A stretch of DNA of 64,000 bases from Ectothiorhodospiraceae bacterium (GTDB taxonomy: Bacteria; Pseudomonadota; Gammaproteobacteria; HK1): assembly GCA_024234875.1 (NCBI GenBank), contig JACKNM010000002.1, forward strand, positions 248,001 to 312,000, read 5' to 3'. Position numbers and translations under genes: made by a program. Below, in pieces: positions 16,367 to 28,534 of this stretch. Each line of letters begins with the position of its first letter. The stretch's first letter is position 1. The notes beneath the pieces were generated by a model. That model was not told where the DNA came from, made no database searches, and saw only the letters and a list, made by a program, of their open reading frames with translations.

Positions 16367-17167
16367 TCAGACCCGACCGAGGGCGAAGCCCTTGGCGATG
16401 TAGTTGCGCACGAAGTAGATCACGAAGGCGCCGGGCACGATGGTCAGCGTCCCGGCGGCGGCGAGCAGGCCGAGCTCGTAGCCAGAGGTGCTGGCGGTGC
16501 GGGTCATGGTTGCCGCGATCGGCTTGGCGTCGACCGAGGTCAGGGTCTTGGCGAGCAGCAGCTCGACCCACGAGAACATGAAGCAGAAGAACGCCGCGAC
16601 GCCGACCCCGGCGGTGATCGTCGGCAAGAAGATCTTCACGAAGAACTTGGGGAACGAGTACCCGTCGACGTAGGCGGTCTCGTCCAGCTCCTTCGGCACG
16701 CTCGACATGAAGCCCTCGAGGATCCACACCGCGAGCGGGATGTTGAACAGGCAGTGCGCCAGCGCCACCGCGATGTGAGTGTCGAACAAACCGATCGCGG
16801 AGTAGAGCTGGAAGAACGGCAACGCGAACACCGCCGGCGGCGCCATGCGGTTGGTGAGCAGCCAGAAGAACAGGTGCTTGTCACCGAGAAAACGATAGCG
16901 CGAGAACGCGTAGGCCGCCGGCAGGGCTGCGGTCACCGAGATGACGGTGTTGATGACGACGTAGGTGAGTGAGTTCAGGTACCCCGTGTACCAGGTCGAG
17001 TCGGTGAAGATCTTGCGGTAGTTGTCGAGCGTGAACTCGGTCGGCCACAGCGAGAACCCACCGAGGATCTCGTTCGTGGTCTTGAACGACATGTTGAGCA
17101 GCCAGTAGATCGGCAACATCAGGAACACGACGTAGAGCGTCGGCACCAACCACTTCAAGCGCCGCAT
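16367..17167 (-). CDS. glpQ: ABC transporter permease, glycerol-type (GlpQ-like)
   Basis: A 266-residue MalG-type inner-membrane permease with six predicted helices. The EAA loop near VPKELDETAYVDGYSFPKFFVKIFLP contacts the ATPase subunits. The family, order and gene neighbours match GlpSTPQV of Rhizobium leguminosarum, a glycerol uptake system. ATG 17167 is chosen because MRRLKWLVPTLYVVF starts the first helix. It ends 13 bp before the DUF2160 gene and starts 2 bp after the first permease gene ends, so all are one operon. Confidence 0.82.
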   Translation of the reverse strand: MRRLKWLVPTLYVVFLMLPIYWLLNMSFKTTNEILGGFSLWPTEFTLDNYRKIFTDSTWYTGYLNSLTYVVINTVISVTAALPAAYAFSRYRFLGDKHLFFWLLTNRMAPPAVFALPFFQLYSAIGLFDTHIAVALAHCLFNIPLAVWILEGFMSSVPKELDETAYVDGYSFPKFFVKIFLPTITAGVGVAAFFCFMFSWVELLLAKTLTSVDAKPIAATMTRTASTSGYELGLLAAAGTLTIVPGAFVIYFVRNYIAKGFALGRV

Positions 17168-17169
17168 CT

Positions 17170-19112
<1,943 letters not shown>

Positions 19113-19115
19113 CGC

Positions 19116-20179
<1,064 letters not shown>

Positions 20180-20183
<4 letters not shown>

Positions 20184-21043
20184 GGGCGGCCCGCGATCTC
20201 GATGCGAACGCCGTGCTGGGCACAGATCTCGGCGAAACGCGGTGGCGGCTCGCGGTCGGTGACGAACCAGTCGACCTGCGCGATGTCCGCGATGCGAACC
20301 GGTGCGGTCCGCTCGAACTTCATCGCGTCGGCGACCACGATCACGGAGCGCGCGTTGGAGATGATGGCGCGCGCCACGCGCACCTCGCGCGGGTCGTAGT
20401 CGAGTAGGGTGCCGTCGTCGTCGATCGCCGAGGCGCCGACGACCGCGTGGTCGACCCGGAACTGGCCGATGAAGTCGACTGCCTGATCGCCGACGACGCC
20501 GCCGTCCTCGCGCCGCACGATGCCTCCAGCGACCATGACCTCGATGTTCGGGCACGGCTGCAGGAGGTTGACGACGTTGATGTTGTTGGTGATGACGAGC
20601 AGGCCGACGTGGTGCGCGAGGTGTCGTGCGACCTCCTCGGTGGTGGTTCCGATGTTGACGAAGAGCGAGGAGTCGTTCGGGATCAGCGCCGCGGCACGAC
20701 GCCCGATGGCCGCCTTCTCCGATGCGGCCAGGCGCTTTCGCCCCGCGTAGCCGAGGTTGGACACCCCGCTCGCCGCAGTCGCACCGCCTCGGATTCGCTG
20801 CAGGAGGCGGAGATCGCACAGGTGATTGAGGTCCCGGCGCACGGTCTGCGGGGTGACGTCGAGATGCTCGGCGAGCGCCTCGACCATGACCCGGCCATCG
20901 ACGCGCGCGCGCTCGAGCATGAAGCGCTGGCGGGCGGTGAGGGCGACCGACGCCTCGCCCTCGCCGAGTCGCACCACGCGACCGTCGGCGGCGGAGCCCG
21001 GACCGGGGAGCGCGCTCGGCTCCCCGGTCCGGTCACCCGACAT
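20180..21043 (-). CDS. DeoR-family transcriptional repressor (GlpR-like)
   Basis: 287 residues. The N-terminal helix-turn-helix reads RQRFMLERARVDGRVMVEALAEHLDVTPQTVRRDLNHL (described by its key features: E-L-L helix then DVTPQTVRRDL recognition helix, about residues 40-75). The C-terminal DeoR sensor domain has IPNDSSLFVNIGTTTEEVA and ITNNINVVNLL, the sugar-phosphate-binding site found in GlpR. The start is ATG 21043; an N-terminal low-complexity extension precedes the HTH. Inside the operon, between the binding protein (23 bp away) and the ATPase (4-bp overlap), it probably represses the operon through sites in 22801-22967. Glycerol-3-phosphate as effector is inferred. Confidence 0.83.
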
Positions 21044-21066
21044 GCCGTCGGCCTCGGCGCGGCTGG

Positions 21067-22800
21067 TCAGTTCGACTGCCAACGCTTGACCAGCTCCTCG
21101 TAGGGCACGGTCTCGCCCTTCGGCTTCTCGTTGGCCAGCTTCGGCTTCGGTGAGCCGGGCTGATCGAGCCACCACTGGGCGTCCTTCTCGGGGTTGAGCC
21201 GCGGCCCGCACCCACCGTAGGTGTTGGCCTTCTCGTCGGCGGCCTGCATCCGCGCCATCACCTGATCCATCTCCGAGGCCAGCCGGTCCATCGCCTGCTG
21301 CGGAGTGAACGCGCCGGAGTTGACGTCACCGATCTGCTGCCACCAGATCTGGGCGAGCTTCGGATAGTCGGGAACGTTGACACCGGTCGGAGTCCACTGC
21401 ACGCGGTCCGGCGAGCGGTAGAACTCGACCAGACCACCGAGCTTCGGCGCCCGGTCGGTGAACGACTGGTGGCGCACCGTGCTGTCGCGCACGAAGGTCA
21501 GTCCGACGTGGCTCTTGCGCACGTCGACGGTCTTCGAGACCACGAACTGCGCGTACAGCCAGGCCGCCTTGCGCCGGTCCACCGGGGTCGACTTGAACAA
21601 CGTCCACGAGCCGGCGTCCTGGTAGCCGAGCTTCATGCCCTCCTCCCAGTACGGGCCGTGCGGTGACGGTGCCATCCGCCACAGCGGGTTGCCCTGATCG
21701 TCGACGGTGTTGTTGCCGTCGGCCTTCGAGGCGACCATCGATGCGGTGAACGCCGTGTACCAGAAGATCTGCTGCGCGACGTTGCCCTGCGAGAGCGCGG
21801 GCAGCGACTGGTAGAAGTCGTAGCTCGCGGCACCGGGCGGCGCGTACTTGCGCAACCACTCGTCCCACTTGCGGATGGCATACACCGCGGCCGGGCCGTT
21901 GGTCGCGCCACCGCGAGTGACGGAGGCACCAGCCGGGTTACAGCTTCCCTCCTCCATGCGAATGCCCCACTCGTCGACCGGGCGGCCGTTCGGGAGGCCC
22001 TTGCTGCCGGCGCCGGCCATCGACAGCCAGGCGTCGGTCATACGCCAGCCGAGATCCGGCGCGCGCTTGCCGTAGTCCATGTGGCCATAGATGCGAACGC
22101 CGTCGATCTCCTTCACGTGCTCACTGAAGAACTCGGCGATGTCCTCGTAGGCGGACCAGTTCACCGGGACGCCCAGCTCGTACCCGTACATCTCCTTGAA
22201 CTTCGCGCGCAGCTCGGGGCGCTGGAACCAGTCGTGGCGGAACCAGTACAGATTCGCGAACTGCTGATCGGGGAGCTGGTAGATCTTGCCGTCGGGCCCG
22301 GTGGTGAACGAGATGCCCATGAAGTCGGGCGCATCGAGCATCGGGTTGGTGACGTCCTTGCCCTCACCGGCCATCCAGTCGCTGAGATTCACCGCGAGCT
22401 GCAGGCGGGAGTGGGTGCCGATGAGGTCGGAGTCGTTGATGTAGGCGTCGTAGAGGTTGCGCTTGGTCTGCATCTGGGTCTGGACCGCCTGCACCACCTC
22501 GCCCTCGCCGAGGAGCTGGTGGTTGACCTTGATGCCGGTGATCTCCTCGAACGCCTTGGTGAGCACCTTCGACTCGTACTCGTGGGTGGGGATGGTCTCG
22601 GAGAGAACATTGATCTCCATCCCCTTGAACGGAGCGGCAGCCTGGATGAACCACTCCATCTCCTTCATCTGGTCGTCTTTCGACAGCGTCGAGGGCTGGA
22701 ACTCCTGGTCGACCCAGCGCCTCGCCTCCTCGGTTCCGGCCATGGCGCCGTGCATCACGCCGAGCGCGACTGCCACCGCCAGAGCGATCTTGCTCTTCAT
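21067..22800 (-). CDS. glpV: Glycerol-type ABC transporter substrate-binding protein (GlpV-like)
   Basis: A 577-residue periplasmic binding protein with a signal peptide (MKSKIALAVAVALGVMHGAMA, residues 1-21). It is much longer than ordinary sugar-binding proteins, as is GlpV of rhizobia. Diagnostic stretches include EFQPSTLSKDDQMKEMEWF, LSETIPTHEYESKVLTKAF and IEEGSCNP-like MEEGSCNPAGASV; these match GlpV from memory. It delivers glycerol or a related polyol to the permeases. GGAGGA lies 7 nt before ATG 22800. It is the first gene of the operon and has the only substantial upstream region, with a candidate promoter. Confidence 0.85.
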   Translation of the reverse strand: MKSKIALAVAVALGVMHGAMAGTEEARRWVDQEFQPSTLSKDDQMKEMEWFIQAAAPFKGMEINVLSETIPTHEYESKVLTKAFEEITGIKVNHQLLGEGEVVQAVQTQMQTKRNLYDAYINDSDLIGTHSRLQLAVNLSDWMAGEGKDVTNPMLDAPDFMGISFTTGPDGKIYQLPDQQFANLYWFRHDWFQRPELRAKFKEMYGYELGVPVNWSAYEDIAEFFSEHVKEIDGVRIYGHMDYGKRAPDLGWRMTDAWLSMAGAGSKGLPNGRPVDEWGIRMEEGSCNPAGASVTRGGATNGPAAVYAIRKWDEWLRKYAPPGAASYDFYQSLPALSQGNVAQQIFWYTAFTASMVASKADGNNTVDDQGNPLWRMAPSPHGPYWEEGMKLGYQDAGSWTLFKSTPVDRRKAAWLYAQFVVSKTVDVRKSHVGLTFVRDSTVRHQSFTDRAPKLGGLVEFYRSPDRVQWTPTGVNVPDYPKLAQIWWQQIGDVNSGAFTPQQAMDRLASEMDQVMARMQAADEKANTYGGCGPRLNPEKDAQWWLDQPGSPKPKLANEKPKGETVPYEELVKRWQSN

Positions 22801-22967
22801 GTCGGGATCCTCCTCCGTTGGTCCACGGGCCGCGGGAACGGCGTTCCGATGGTATTTCGGAGGGTTTCGAAAAATCAACCATCGATTTTCGTTCGAACCT
22901 CGATCGGAGAAGTAACGAAAATGTAATGAGCGCGATGTCGGACCTCCGGCCGCCCATCGGGCGGGCG
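22801..22967 (-). promoter_or_regulatory. Promoter and candidate GlpR-type operators upstream of glpV
   Basis: This AT-richer stretch reads on the minus strand: TTGATT, 18 bp, TACCAT (-35 at 22878-22873, -10 at 22854-22849). Several TTTCG/CGAAA half-sites lie in and around it, including GTTCGAACGAAAAT and TTTCGAAACCC. DeoR/GlpR repressors usually bind TTCG-rich inverted or direct repeats. A repressor gene of that family is in the operon. Assignment is by pattern only. Confidence 0.45.
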
Positions 22968-23594
22968 TCACGACGGGTCGGAGAGCGTGAGGAGCTGGGC
23001 CGGTGACGAGATGGTGCGGTGCGGATGCTCCAGCGCGAGGACCGCCGCCGGCTGGTAGCCCCAGGTCACGGCGGCGGTGCGCACGCCGGCGGCCCGGCCG
23101 TGACGGATGTCCCCGCGCGAGTCGCCGACCATCCACGTCTCTTGCGGGGAGGCCGCGAAGTGCGCCATCGCGGCACGGATCTTGTCGGTCTTGCTGCCCG
23201 GCTGCTCACTGCCGAGCACCAGCGAGACGACGCCCTCGAGACCGCTGGCCGCGAGCTTCGCGGTCACCACCTCGCGCATGTTCGCGGTCACCACGCAGAG
23301 CGCGCTCCCCGCAGCCAACGCCCGCAGAATCGGGCCCATCTCGGGAAACATCGCGGTATGGTCGGCGGTGGCGAGCAGGTGCCGGTCGAAGGCCTGCGCG
23401 TAGGCGCGCCAGTGCTCGCGGGGGATCTCGATGCACGCCGCGAGGTCGACGAAGGTGAGATTGGCAATGGTGCGGAAATCCTCGGCCGTCGGCACCCGTC
23501 CGTGGCCGAGCGCCGCCTGCGCCTGCACCGCCGCCCGCAACAGGTGGTCGAACGAGTCGACGATGACGCCGTCGTAATCGAGACAGAGGAGCAC
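22968..23594 (-). CDS. HAD-superfamily hydrolase (phosphoglycolate-phosphatase-like)
   Basis: 208 residues. Motif I is LCLDYDGVIVDSFD (residues 3-16; nucleophile Asp and following Asp), motif II is VVTANMR, motif III Lys in PGSKTDK, and motif IV MVGDSRGDI. The layout, with an alpha-helical cap between motifs I and II, is like phosphoglycolate phosphatase/PGMB enzymes; substrates are small phosphate esters. Start is GTG 23594, 2 codons before the first strand; the frame runs open upstream but is not protein-like. It is cytoplasmic, and lies between the DHDPS-like gene and glpV on the same strand, 89 bp from the former. Confidence 0.8.
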   Translation of the reverse strand: MLLCLDYDGVIVDSFDHLLRAAVQAQAALGHGRVPTAEDFRTIANLTFVDLAACIEIPREHWRAYAQAFDRHLLATADHTAMFPEMGPILRALAAGSALCVVTANMREVVTAKLAASGLEGVVSLVLGSEQPGSKTDKIRAAMAHFAASPQETWMVGDSRGDIRHGRAAGVRTAAVTWGYQPAAVLALEHPHRTISSPAQLLTLSDPS

Positions 23595-23683
23595 GGGATG
23601 CGGTCGAGCGGTACCGGTATCAGCGGGCGACCGATCCCGCGTCCGGCACCATCGAGGCGCACGGACGCGGGACGGTCGGGCGC

Positions 23684-24571
23684 TCAGCGCACCAGGCCGA
23701 GCCCGTCGAGCGCCTTGCGGATCCGAGCCTGGTGGGCGGCATCGGGCATCGACATCGGCTGGCGCGCAACGCCTGCGTCGCAGCCCTGGACCGACTGCGC
23801 GTACTTGGTCGACGCCGGCAGGTTGTCGTGCGGCATGAGCGCGTTCCACAACCGCAGCAGCTTCAGATGCAGGGCGTGCGCGGCGGCGTGGTCACCGGCC
23901 TTCACCGCGTCCCACAGCTCGACCGACGGCTTCGGCGCCGCCGACAGGATGGCAGCGATGGAGCCGTGCGCGCCGAGCGCGTAGGACGGGTACATCAGCG
24001 CGTCGACGGCGCTGAAGATGAGCTTGCCGGGCTTCACGTCCGCCATCAGATCCGCGAACAGCTTGAGGTCGCCGGCCGACTGCTTGACGCCGATGACGTC
24101 CGGCACCTCGTCCATGATGCGAATCAGCAGCGCCGGGGACAGGTAGGTCCACGGCACGACGTTGTAGATGATGATCTGCTTTCCGGTCTCGCCGGCCAGC
24201 GCGCGGAAGTGCTCGACCATGGCGTCGTCGCTCGGCCGGAACAGGTAGTGCACCGGGGTGACCTGCAGCGCCGCCACGTCGAGGTCGCGCACCGACTGGC
24301 CGCGGCGGATCGCGTCGCGCGTGCTGTCGGTGATGATGCCGGCGACGACCGGGATGCGACCCTTGGCGCCGTCGACCGCGGCCGCGATCAGGTCACGGAA
24401 CTCGTCGCCGGTGATGGTGTGCCCCTCGCCGGTCGAGCCGCCGACCGCGATGCCGTGGACACCGCAGCCGACCATCCAGTCGATCTGGCCGGCGACCGCC
24501 GCGAGGTTCATCTCGCCACTGCTGTCGAAGGGGGTGGTGACGGGCGGGATGACACCGCGGAGTGTGCTCAT
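23684..24571 (-). CDS. Dihydrodipicolinate synthase family aldolase/lyase
   Basis: A 295-residue (beta/alpha)8 enzyme. GGSTGEGHTIT is the pyruvate-carboxylate-binding motif, YNVVPWTY carries the conserved Tyr, and Lys in IGVKQSAGDL is the Schiff-base residue. DapA itself is ruled out by lack of a lysine-biosynthesis context. Its partner, an IclR-type regulator, is divergent, so it is more likely a catabolic member (for example a keto-deoxy-sugar-acid aldolase or dehydratase). An operator-like palindrome sits 16 bp upstream of the start. Cytoplasmic, class I aldolase mechanism. Confidence 0.82.
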   Translation of the reverse strand: MSTLRGVIPPVTTPFDSSGEMNLAAVAGQIDWMVGCGVHGIAVGGSTGEGHTITGDEFRDLIAAAVDGAKGRIPVVAGIITDSTRDAIRRGQSVRDLDVAALQVTPVHYLFRPSDDAMVEHFRALAGETGKQIIIYNVVPWTYLSPALLIRIMDEVPDVIGVKQSAGDLKLFADLMADVKPGKLIFSAVDALMYPSYALGAHGSIAAILSAAPKPSVELWDAVKAGDHAAAHALHLKLLRLWNALMPHDNLPASTKYAQSVQGCDAGVARQPMSMPDAAHQARIRKALDGLGLVR

Positions 24572-24586
24572 GACTGGCTTCCTCTG

Positions 24587-24601
24587 TTCCACGATACGGA
24601 A
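24587..24601. promoter_or_regulatory. IclR-type operator candidate, DHDPS-like gene side
   Basis: TTCCACGATACGGAA, a 15-bp palindrome (TTCC-N7-GGAA). It begins 16 bp upstream of the DHDPS-like start codon and would block its transcription or translation initiation region. A near-identical copy lies 108 bp away at the regulator side (24709-24723). Confidence 0.55.
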
Positions 24602-24708
24602 TAAGATGCACGCACGACGCGTGGCGTGAGAATTCTGGGGAGGCTCGGTGTTGCTGTCAAACGTCCTGTCGAAGCTCGCGTCGAAACGATCGATGACGCT
24701 CGCGCTTG

Positions 24709-24723
24709 TTCCACAGAATGGAA
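24709..24723. promoter_or_regulatory. IclR-type operator candidate, regulator side
   Basis: TTCCACAGAATGGAA, the second copy of the same TTCC-N7-GGAA palindrome. It shares TTCCAC and GGAA with the copy at 24587-24601. It lies 40 bp before the regulator's ATG (24764), consistent with autoregulation. IclR-family operators known from other bacteria are similar short TTCC/GGAA palindromes. Confidence 0.55.
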
Positions 24724-24763
24724 TTGTCGTCATGCGAGAGCGCGGAGCCGAGGCGGCCGGCGG

Positions 24764-25525
24764 ATGGTGAGGTCCCTCGCCCGGGCGGTCGAGGTCCTCG
24801 ACTGCTTCTCACTGCAGGAACGCGACCTCACGCTCGGTCGGATCGCGCGGCGCACCGGCCTGCCGAAGGCGACCGTCCACCGCCTGCTCGGCGCCCTGCG
24901 CGACGCCGGCCTGGTGAGTCAGGACGGCAATCGCGACCGCTACCGGCTCGGGCTCAAGCTGCTGGCGCTCGCCGGCATCGTCATGGCCGACCTCGACCTG
25001 TTCCGGGTCGCGGGGCCCCACGTCGAGCGCCTGGTCAACCTCAGTGGCGAGGCGGCCCATCTGTGTGCGTTCGACGGCCGCCACGTCATCGCCATCGACC
25101 GCCGCGAGATGCAGCCCGGGCGCAACGAGACGGTGATGATCGAGCGTGAGCCGCCGTACTGCACCGGCACCGGCAAGGCCATCCTCGCCCACCAGCCGGC
25201 CGAGGTGATCGAGCGCGTCATCGCCGACGGGCTCGACCCGTTCACCGCGCACACCATCACCGATCCCGAGCGCCTGCGGACCGAGCTCGCGCTGGTCGCG
25301 CGCCGCGGATACGCGATCGACGACGAGGAGCGACAGCCCGGCATCCGCTGCGTCGGTGCCCCGATCAGCGACGCCTCCGGCGCGGTGGTGGGTGCGGTCA
25401 GCGCCACCGGACCGGCCGAGCGCTTCCCCGACGGTCGCCTGCCCACCCTCGCCGAGCTGGTGGTCGACACCGCGCGGCGCATCGGCGACAGCCTGGTGAC
25501 CGTCCAGCGTGCGGCGCGCGCCTGA
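24764..25525 (+). CDS. IclR-family transcriptional regulator
   Basis: 253 residues. The N-terminal winged helix reads LGRIARRTGLPKATVHRLLGALRDAG (described here as residues 22-47, key recognition helix LPKATVHRLL), and the C-terminal IclR effector domain has YCTGTGKAILAH and GIRCVGAPISD. ATG 24764 is chosen (SLARAVEVLDCF starts the HTH); the frame is open upstream but lacks family similarity. It is divergent from the DHDPS-like gene and both promoters have matching palindromes, so it is most likely their regulator. The effector is unknown. Confidence 0.88.
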   Translation: MVRSLARAVEVLDCFSLQERDLTLGRIARRTGLPKATVHRLLGALRDAGLVSQDGNRDRYRLGLKLLALAGIVMADLDLFRVAGPHVERLVNLSGEAAHLCAFDGRHVIAIDRREMQPGRNETVMIEREPPYCTGTGKAILAHQPAEVIERVIADGLDPFTAHTITDPERLRTELALVARRGYAIDDEERQPGIRCVGAPISDASGAVVGAVSATGPAERFPDGRLPTLAELVVDTARRIGDSLVTVQRAARA

Positions 25526-25600
25526 GGCACGCGCGGCACCTGGTCGCGTTCGTATCATCGTCCACCCGCCGTCAGCCCCTTCCGCCACGAGGAATCCACC

Positions 25601-26914
25601 TTGAGCACACGAAATGCCACGCCACTGGACGACTTCGTCGCCGAGCGCCTCCCCGCCTGGGTCGCGCTGCGCCGCGACATCCACCGCGAGGCCGAGCTCG
25701 GCTTCACCGAGTATCGGACCGTCGCGGTGCTGGCGGACCGCCTCGGCCAGCTCGGCTTCGCGCTGCGCATGGGCTCCGAGGTGATGGCAGGCGAGAGCAT
25801 GCGCGGGCGCCCGGCGCCCGAGCTGGTGACGCGGCGCGCCGCCAGCGCGGCCGAGATCCCGGGTGGAGCGGCGGTGGCGCGAGCGTTGCCCGACGGCATG
25901 ACCGGGCTGGTCGCCGAGCTACGCCGGGGCGACGGCCCGGTGGTGGCATTGCGGTTCGACATCGACGCGCTGCCGGTGAACGAGTCCGCCGACCGCGCGC
26001 ATCGTCCGGCCGCCGGCGGCTATCGATCGGCCAATGCGGGCGTGATGCACGCCTGCGGTCACGATGGCCATGCCGCGATCGGCATCGGCGTCGCGGAGTG
26101 GCTCGCCGACCCGCGCTCGCGCTGGTCGGGAACCATCCGCCTGGTGTTCCAACCGGCGGAGGAAGGCGGGCGCGGCGCGAAGCCGATGGCCGATGCCGGG
26201 GTGGTCGACGACTGCACGCACTTCTTCGCGGCCCATCTCGGCTGCGGGCTCGCCTCGGGCAGGATCGCCGCGGCCGCCACCTCGATGCTCTACTCGACCA
26301 AGCTCGACGTCCGCTTCCGTGGACGCGCCGCCCACGCCGGCGGTAGCCCCCACGAGGGCCGCAACGCGCTGCTCGCGGGCGCCACCGCCACCGTCGGCCT
26401 GCACGCGATCTCGCGTCACGGCGAGGGCCGTAGTCGTGTCAACGTCGGCCGCATGGACGCCGGCACCGCGCGCAACGTCATCGCCGATCACTGCCTGCTC
26501 GAGATGGAGGTCCGCGGCGAGACCGAGGCGGTGGCCGACTACATGGAGCAGCGTGCCCGCGAGGTGATCGCCGGCGCGGCGGCGATGCACGACGTGACCC
26601 ACGAGATCGAGGTCGTCGGGCAGACCATCGGCGGCGACGCCGATGCGACAGCGGCCGACATCGTGGCCAGCGCGGCGGCGGCGACTCCGGGAGTACGCGA
26701 GGTCCTGCCGGTGTGGGCGCTCGGTGGCGGCGAGGACGCGCCGTTCTTCATGCGGCGGGTGCAGGCACGGGGCGGGATCGCGACCTATTTCGTGATCGGC
26801 GCCGATCTCGCCGCCTGTCACCACGCCGTCGACTTCGACTTCGACGAGGCGTCGATCGGCACCGGGGTGGCGGTCTACGCACGGGTGGTCGAGCAGGCGA
26901 GCGCGGCCGCTTGA
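25601..26914 (+). CDS. M20-family metallopeptidase/amidohydrolase (AbgA-like)
   Basis: 437 residues. Zinc ligands are visible in MHACGHDGHAAI, in the catalytic Glu region PAEEGGRGAK and in HHAVDFDFDE near the C-terminus. The dimerisation domain has RGRAAHAGGSPHEGRNAL. A longer N-terminal domain before the first metal motif resembles p-aminobenzoyl-glutamate hydrolase subunit A rather than ordinary IAA-Ala hydrolases. It cleaves an amide or peptide bond of a small N-acyl compound in the cytoplasm. The start is TTG 25601 with GAGGAATCC upstream. It follows the IclR regulator on the same strand, 75 bp away, and may belong to the same regulon. Confidence 0.85.
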   Translation: MSTRNATPLDDFVAERLPAWVALRRDIHREAELGFTEYRTVAVLADRLGQLGFALRMGSEVMAGESMRGRPAPELVTRRAASAAEIPGGAAVARALPDGMTGLVAELRRGDGPVVALRFDIDALPVNESADRAHRPAAGGYRSANAGVMHACGHDGHAAIGIGVAEWLADPRSRWSGTIRLVFQPAEEGGRGAKPMADAGVVDDCTHFFAAHLGCGLASGRIAAAATSMLYSTKLDVRFRGRAAHAGGSPHEGRNALLAGATATVGLHAISRHGEGRSRVNVGRMDAGTARNVIADHCLLEMEVRGETEAVADYMEQRAREVIAGAAAMHDVTHEIEVVGQTIGGDADATAADIVASAAAATPGVREVLPVWALGGGEDAPFFMRRVQARGGIATYFVIGADLAACHHAVDFDFDEASIGTGVAVYARVVEQASAAA

Positions 26915-27055
26915 GGCACGCGGCACGCCCCCATCATCGAGCTACGGATCTCTGGCCGACTCCAAAGGACGGCGAGTCGACCTGACGGTTGCGCTGCAAC
27001 GCACCGACGCGGCCAGCTCGCTTCCCGGGCGCGCGGCCGCCGCGCGCGGGGGCTT

Positions 27056-28534
27056 TCACCGCTCCGCCGGCACGTCCTCGGGCGGAATCTCGGGATCGGC
27101 GTAGGCCTGGAGCGCGGCCCAGTGGTGCTCGCGGTCGGCGAGGAACAGATCGCGCGCGATGCCGCGGGCGAGGCGCTCGGCACCCTGGCTCACCGCCGGG
27201 ATGTCGCTGCTCACGTTGCCGAGGGAGAGCGCGGCGGCGAAGTTGAAGCAGTGGACGTCGCCGAGCCAGGGCGCCGCGCCGGGCACGCGCTCGCGGAGCT
27301 CGAAGCCGTCCCCGAGATCGGGGAAGTCGAGGAACTCGTCGCCGACCCGATCATCGTCGGCCGCGAGCAGGTCGCGCCAGCGAGCGATGGCCGCGGCGTG
27401 CGGCGCGAGCAGCGGTGTCGCCGCCAGGTCGACCCGAAAGCCGGTCGCCATGATCACGTGGTCGACCCGAATCGTGTCGCGCGGGGTGTCGAGGACGATG
27501 TCGCCACCGTCGACCCGCGCCGCCTCCACCGGGCTCGCGAGCCGCAGGCGCAGCCGCGGGTCCGAGGACACCCGCAGCAAAGAGTCCCGCGGTGGGGCGA
27601 CGCGCGAGCGAAACATGTAGGTGAGGGTGCGAAACCGCTCCGCCGGCGGCAGCTCGGGGTAACCGTGGATGAAGCCGGCGTAGACGGTGCTCTTCGCCTT
27701 GTTGACCACCGGCACCGACGCGGCGCGGGCGAGCATCCAGACCTCGGCCGCGCCGGTCTCCAGCGCCACCGCGGCGTTGTCGAAGGCAGAGGCGCCGAGA
27801 CCGATCACCGCGACCCGCCGACCGCGCAGCGCCGCGAGGTCGATGGCCTCGGCACTGTGCTGGCACCGATCGGGGGGCAGCGAGGACAGAGCCTCCGGGA
27901 CCCGTCGCCGCGCGAGTCCCTCGCGCCCCGTCGCCAGCACCACCTTTCGGGCCACCACCGTGTCGTGCCCGGTCGGGGCGTCGAGGCTGACCCGCAGCCC
28001 CCGCGGGTCCGGCGCGAGCGCGACCGCGCGCACCTCGTTCTCCACCGGCAAGGCGAGCACCCGCCGGTACCAGCGCAGGTAGTCCATCCACTGCGTCCGC
28101 GGGATGCGCCCGAGCCGCGCCCACCCATGCGCGCCCCACTGCGCCTCGAACCAGGCGCGGAAGGTGAGCGACGGTAGCCCGAGCGCCGGGCCCGCGAGAT
28201 GCTTCGGCGAGCGCAGCGTGCGCATCCGCGCGTAGGTCACCCACGGCCCCTCGCGGCCCCGGGGCGCGGCATCGAGCAGCCTCACCCGCGCGATGCCGTG
28301 CCGGCGCAGCGCGAAGGCGGCGACGAGACCGCACATCCCGGCGCCGAGCACCACCACGTCGGCCACCGGTCGTCCCTCGCCATCGCGACGGGCGCCGACC
28401 CACCCCTCTGCGGACGCGCGGACCGCGCCCGACTCGTCGAGCAGGTCCAGATCGAGCCGCACCCGGCGCTCCAGCGCCGCGAGCCCTTCGGCCGGCGACG
28501 GGCTCGGGGGCAGCTCGGGCTCGCGGTCGGTCAT
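27056..28534 (-). CDS. FAD-dependent oxidoreductase, flavin-containing monooxygenase-like
   Basis: 492 residues. The FAD motif is VVVLGAGMCGLVAAFAL (about residue 60), and the second Rossmann motif is VAVIGLGASAFDNAAVAL (about 252) as in FMO/Baeyer-Villiger and lysine N6-hydroxylase relatives. IMATGFRVDLA near 370 is the ATG region of FMO-type enzymes. It likely transfers oxygen to a soft nucleophile or ketone, using NADPH; the substrate is unknown. ATG 28534 is chosen; earlier in-frame codons are not conserved-looking. It is divergent from the dioxygenase gene (185-bp gap), which may be functionally linked. Confidence 0.8.
   Translation of the reverse strand: MTDREPELPPSPSPAEGLAALERRVRLDLDLLDESGAVRASAEGWVGARRDGEGRPVADVVVLGAGMCGLVAAFALRRHGIARVRLLDAAPRGREGPWVTYARMRTLRSPKHLAGPALGLPSLTFRAWFEAQWGAHGWARLGRIPRTQWMDYLRWYRRVLALPVENEVRAVALAPDPRGLRVSLDAPTGHDTVVARKVVLATGREGLARRRVPEALSSLPPDRCQHSAEAIDLAALRGRRVAVIGLGASAFDNAAVALETGAAEVWMLARAASVPVVNKAKSTVYAGFIHGYPELPPAERFRTLTYMFRSRVAPPRDSLLRVSSDPRLRLRLASPVEAARVDGGDIVLDTPRDTIRVDHVIMATGFRVDLAATPLLAPHAAAIARWRDLLAADDDRVGDEFLDFPDLGDGFELRERVPGAAPWLGDVHCFNFAAALSLGNVSSDIPAVSQGAERLARGIARDLFLADREHHWAALQAYADPEIPPEDVPAER

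Noticed and set aside
15371..16972. A 533-codon plus-strand frame
   Set aside because: It begins inside the decaheme gene in the wrong frame and ends antisense to the transporter permease; no domain pattern.
23684..24571. Considered as DapA of lysine biosynthesis
   Set aside because: Divergent IclR regulator, catabolic neighbours and no lysine genes point to a catabolic relative.
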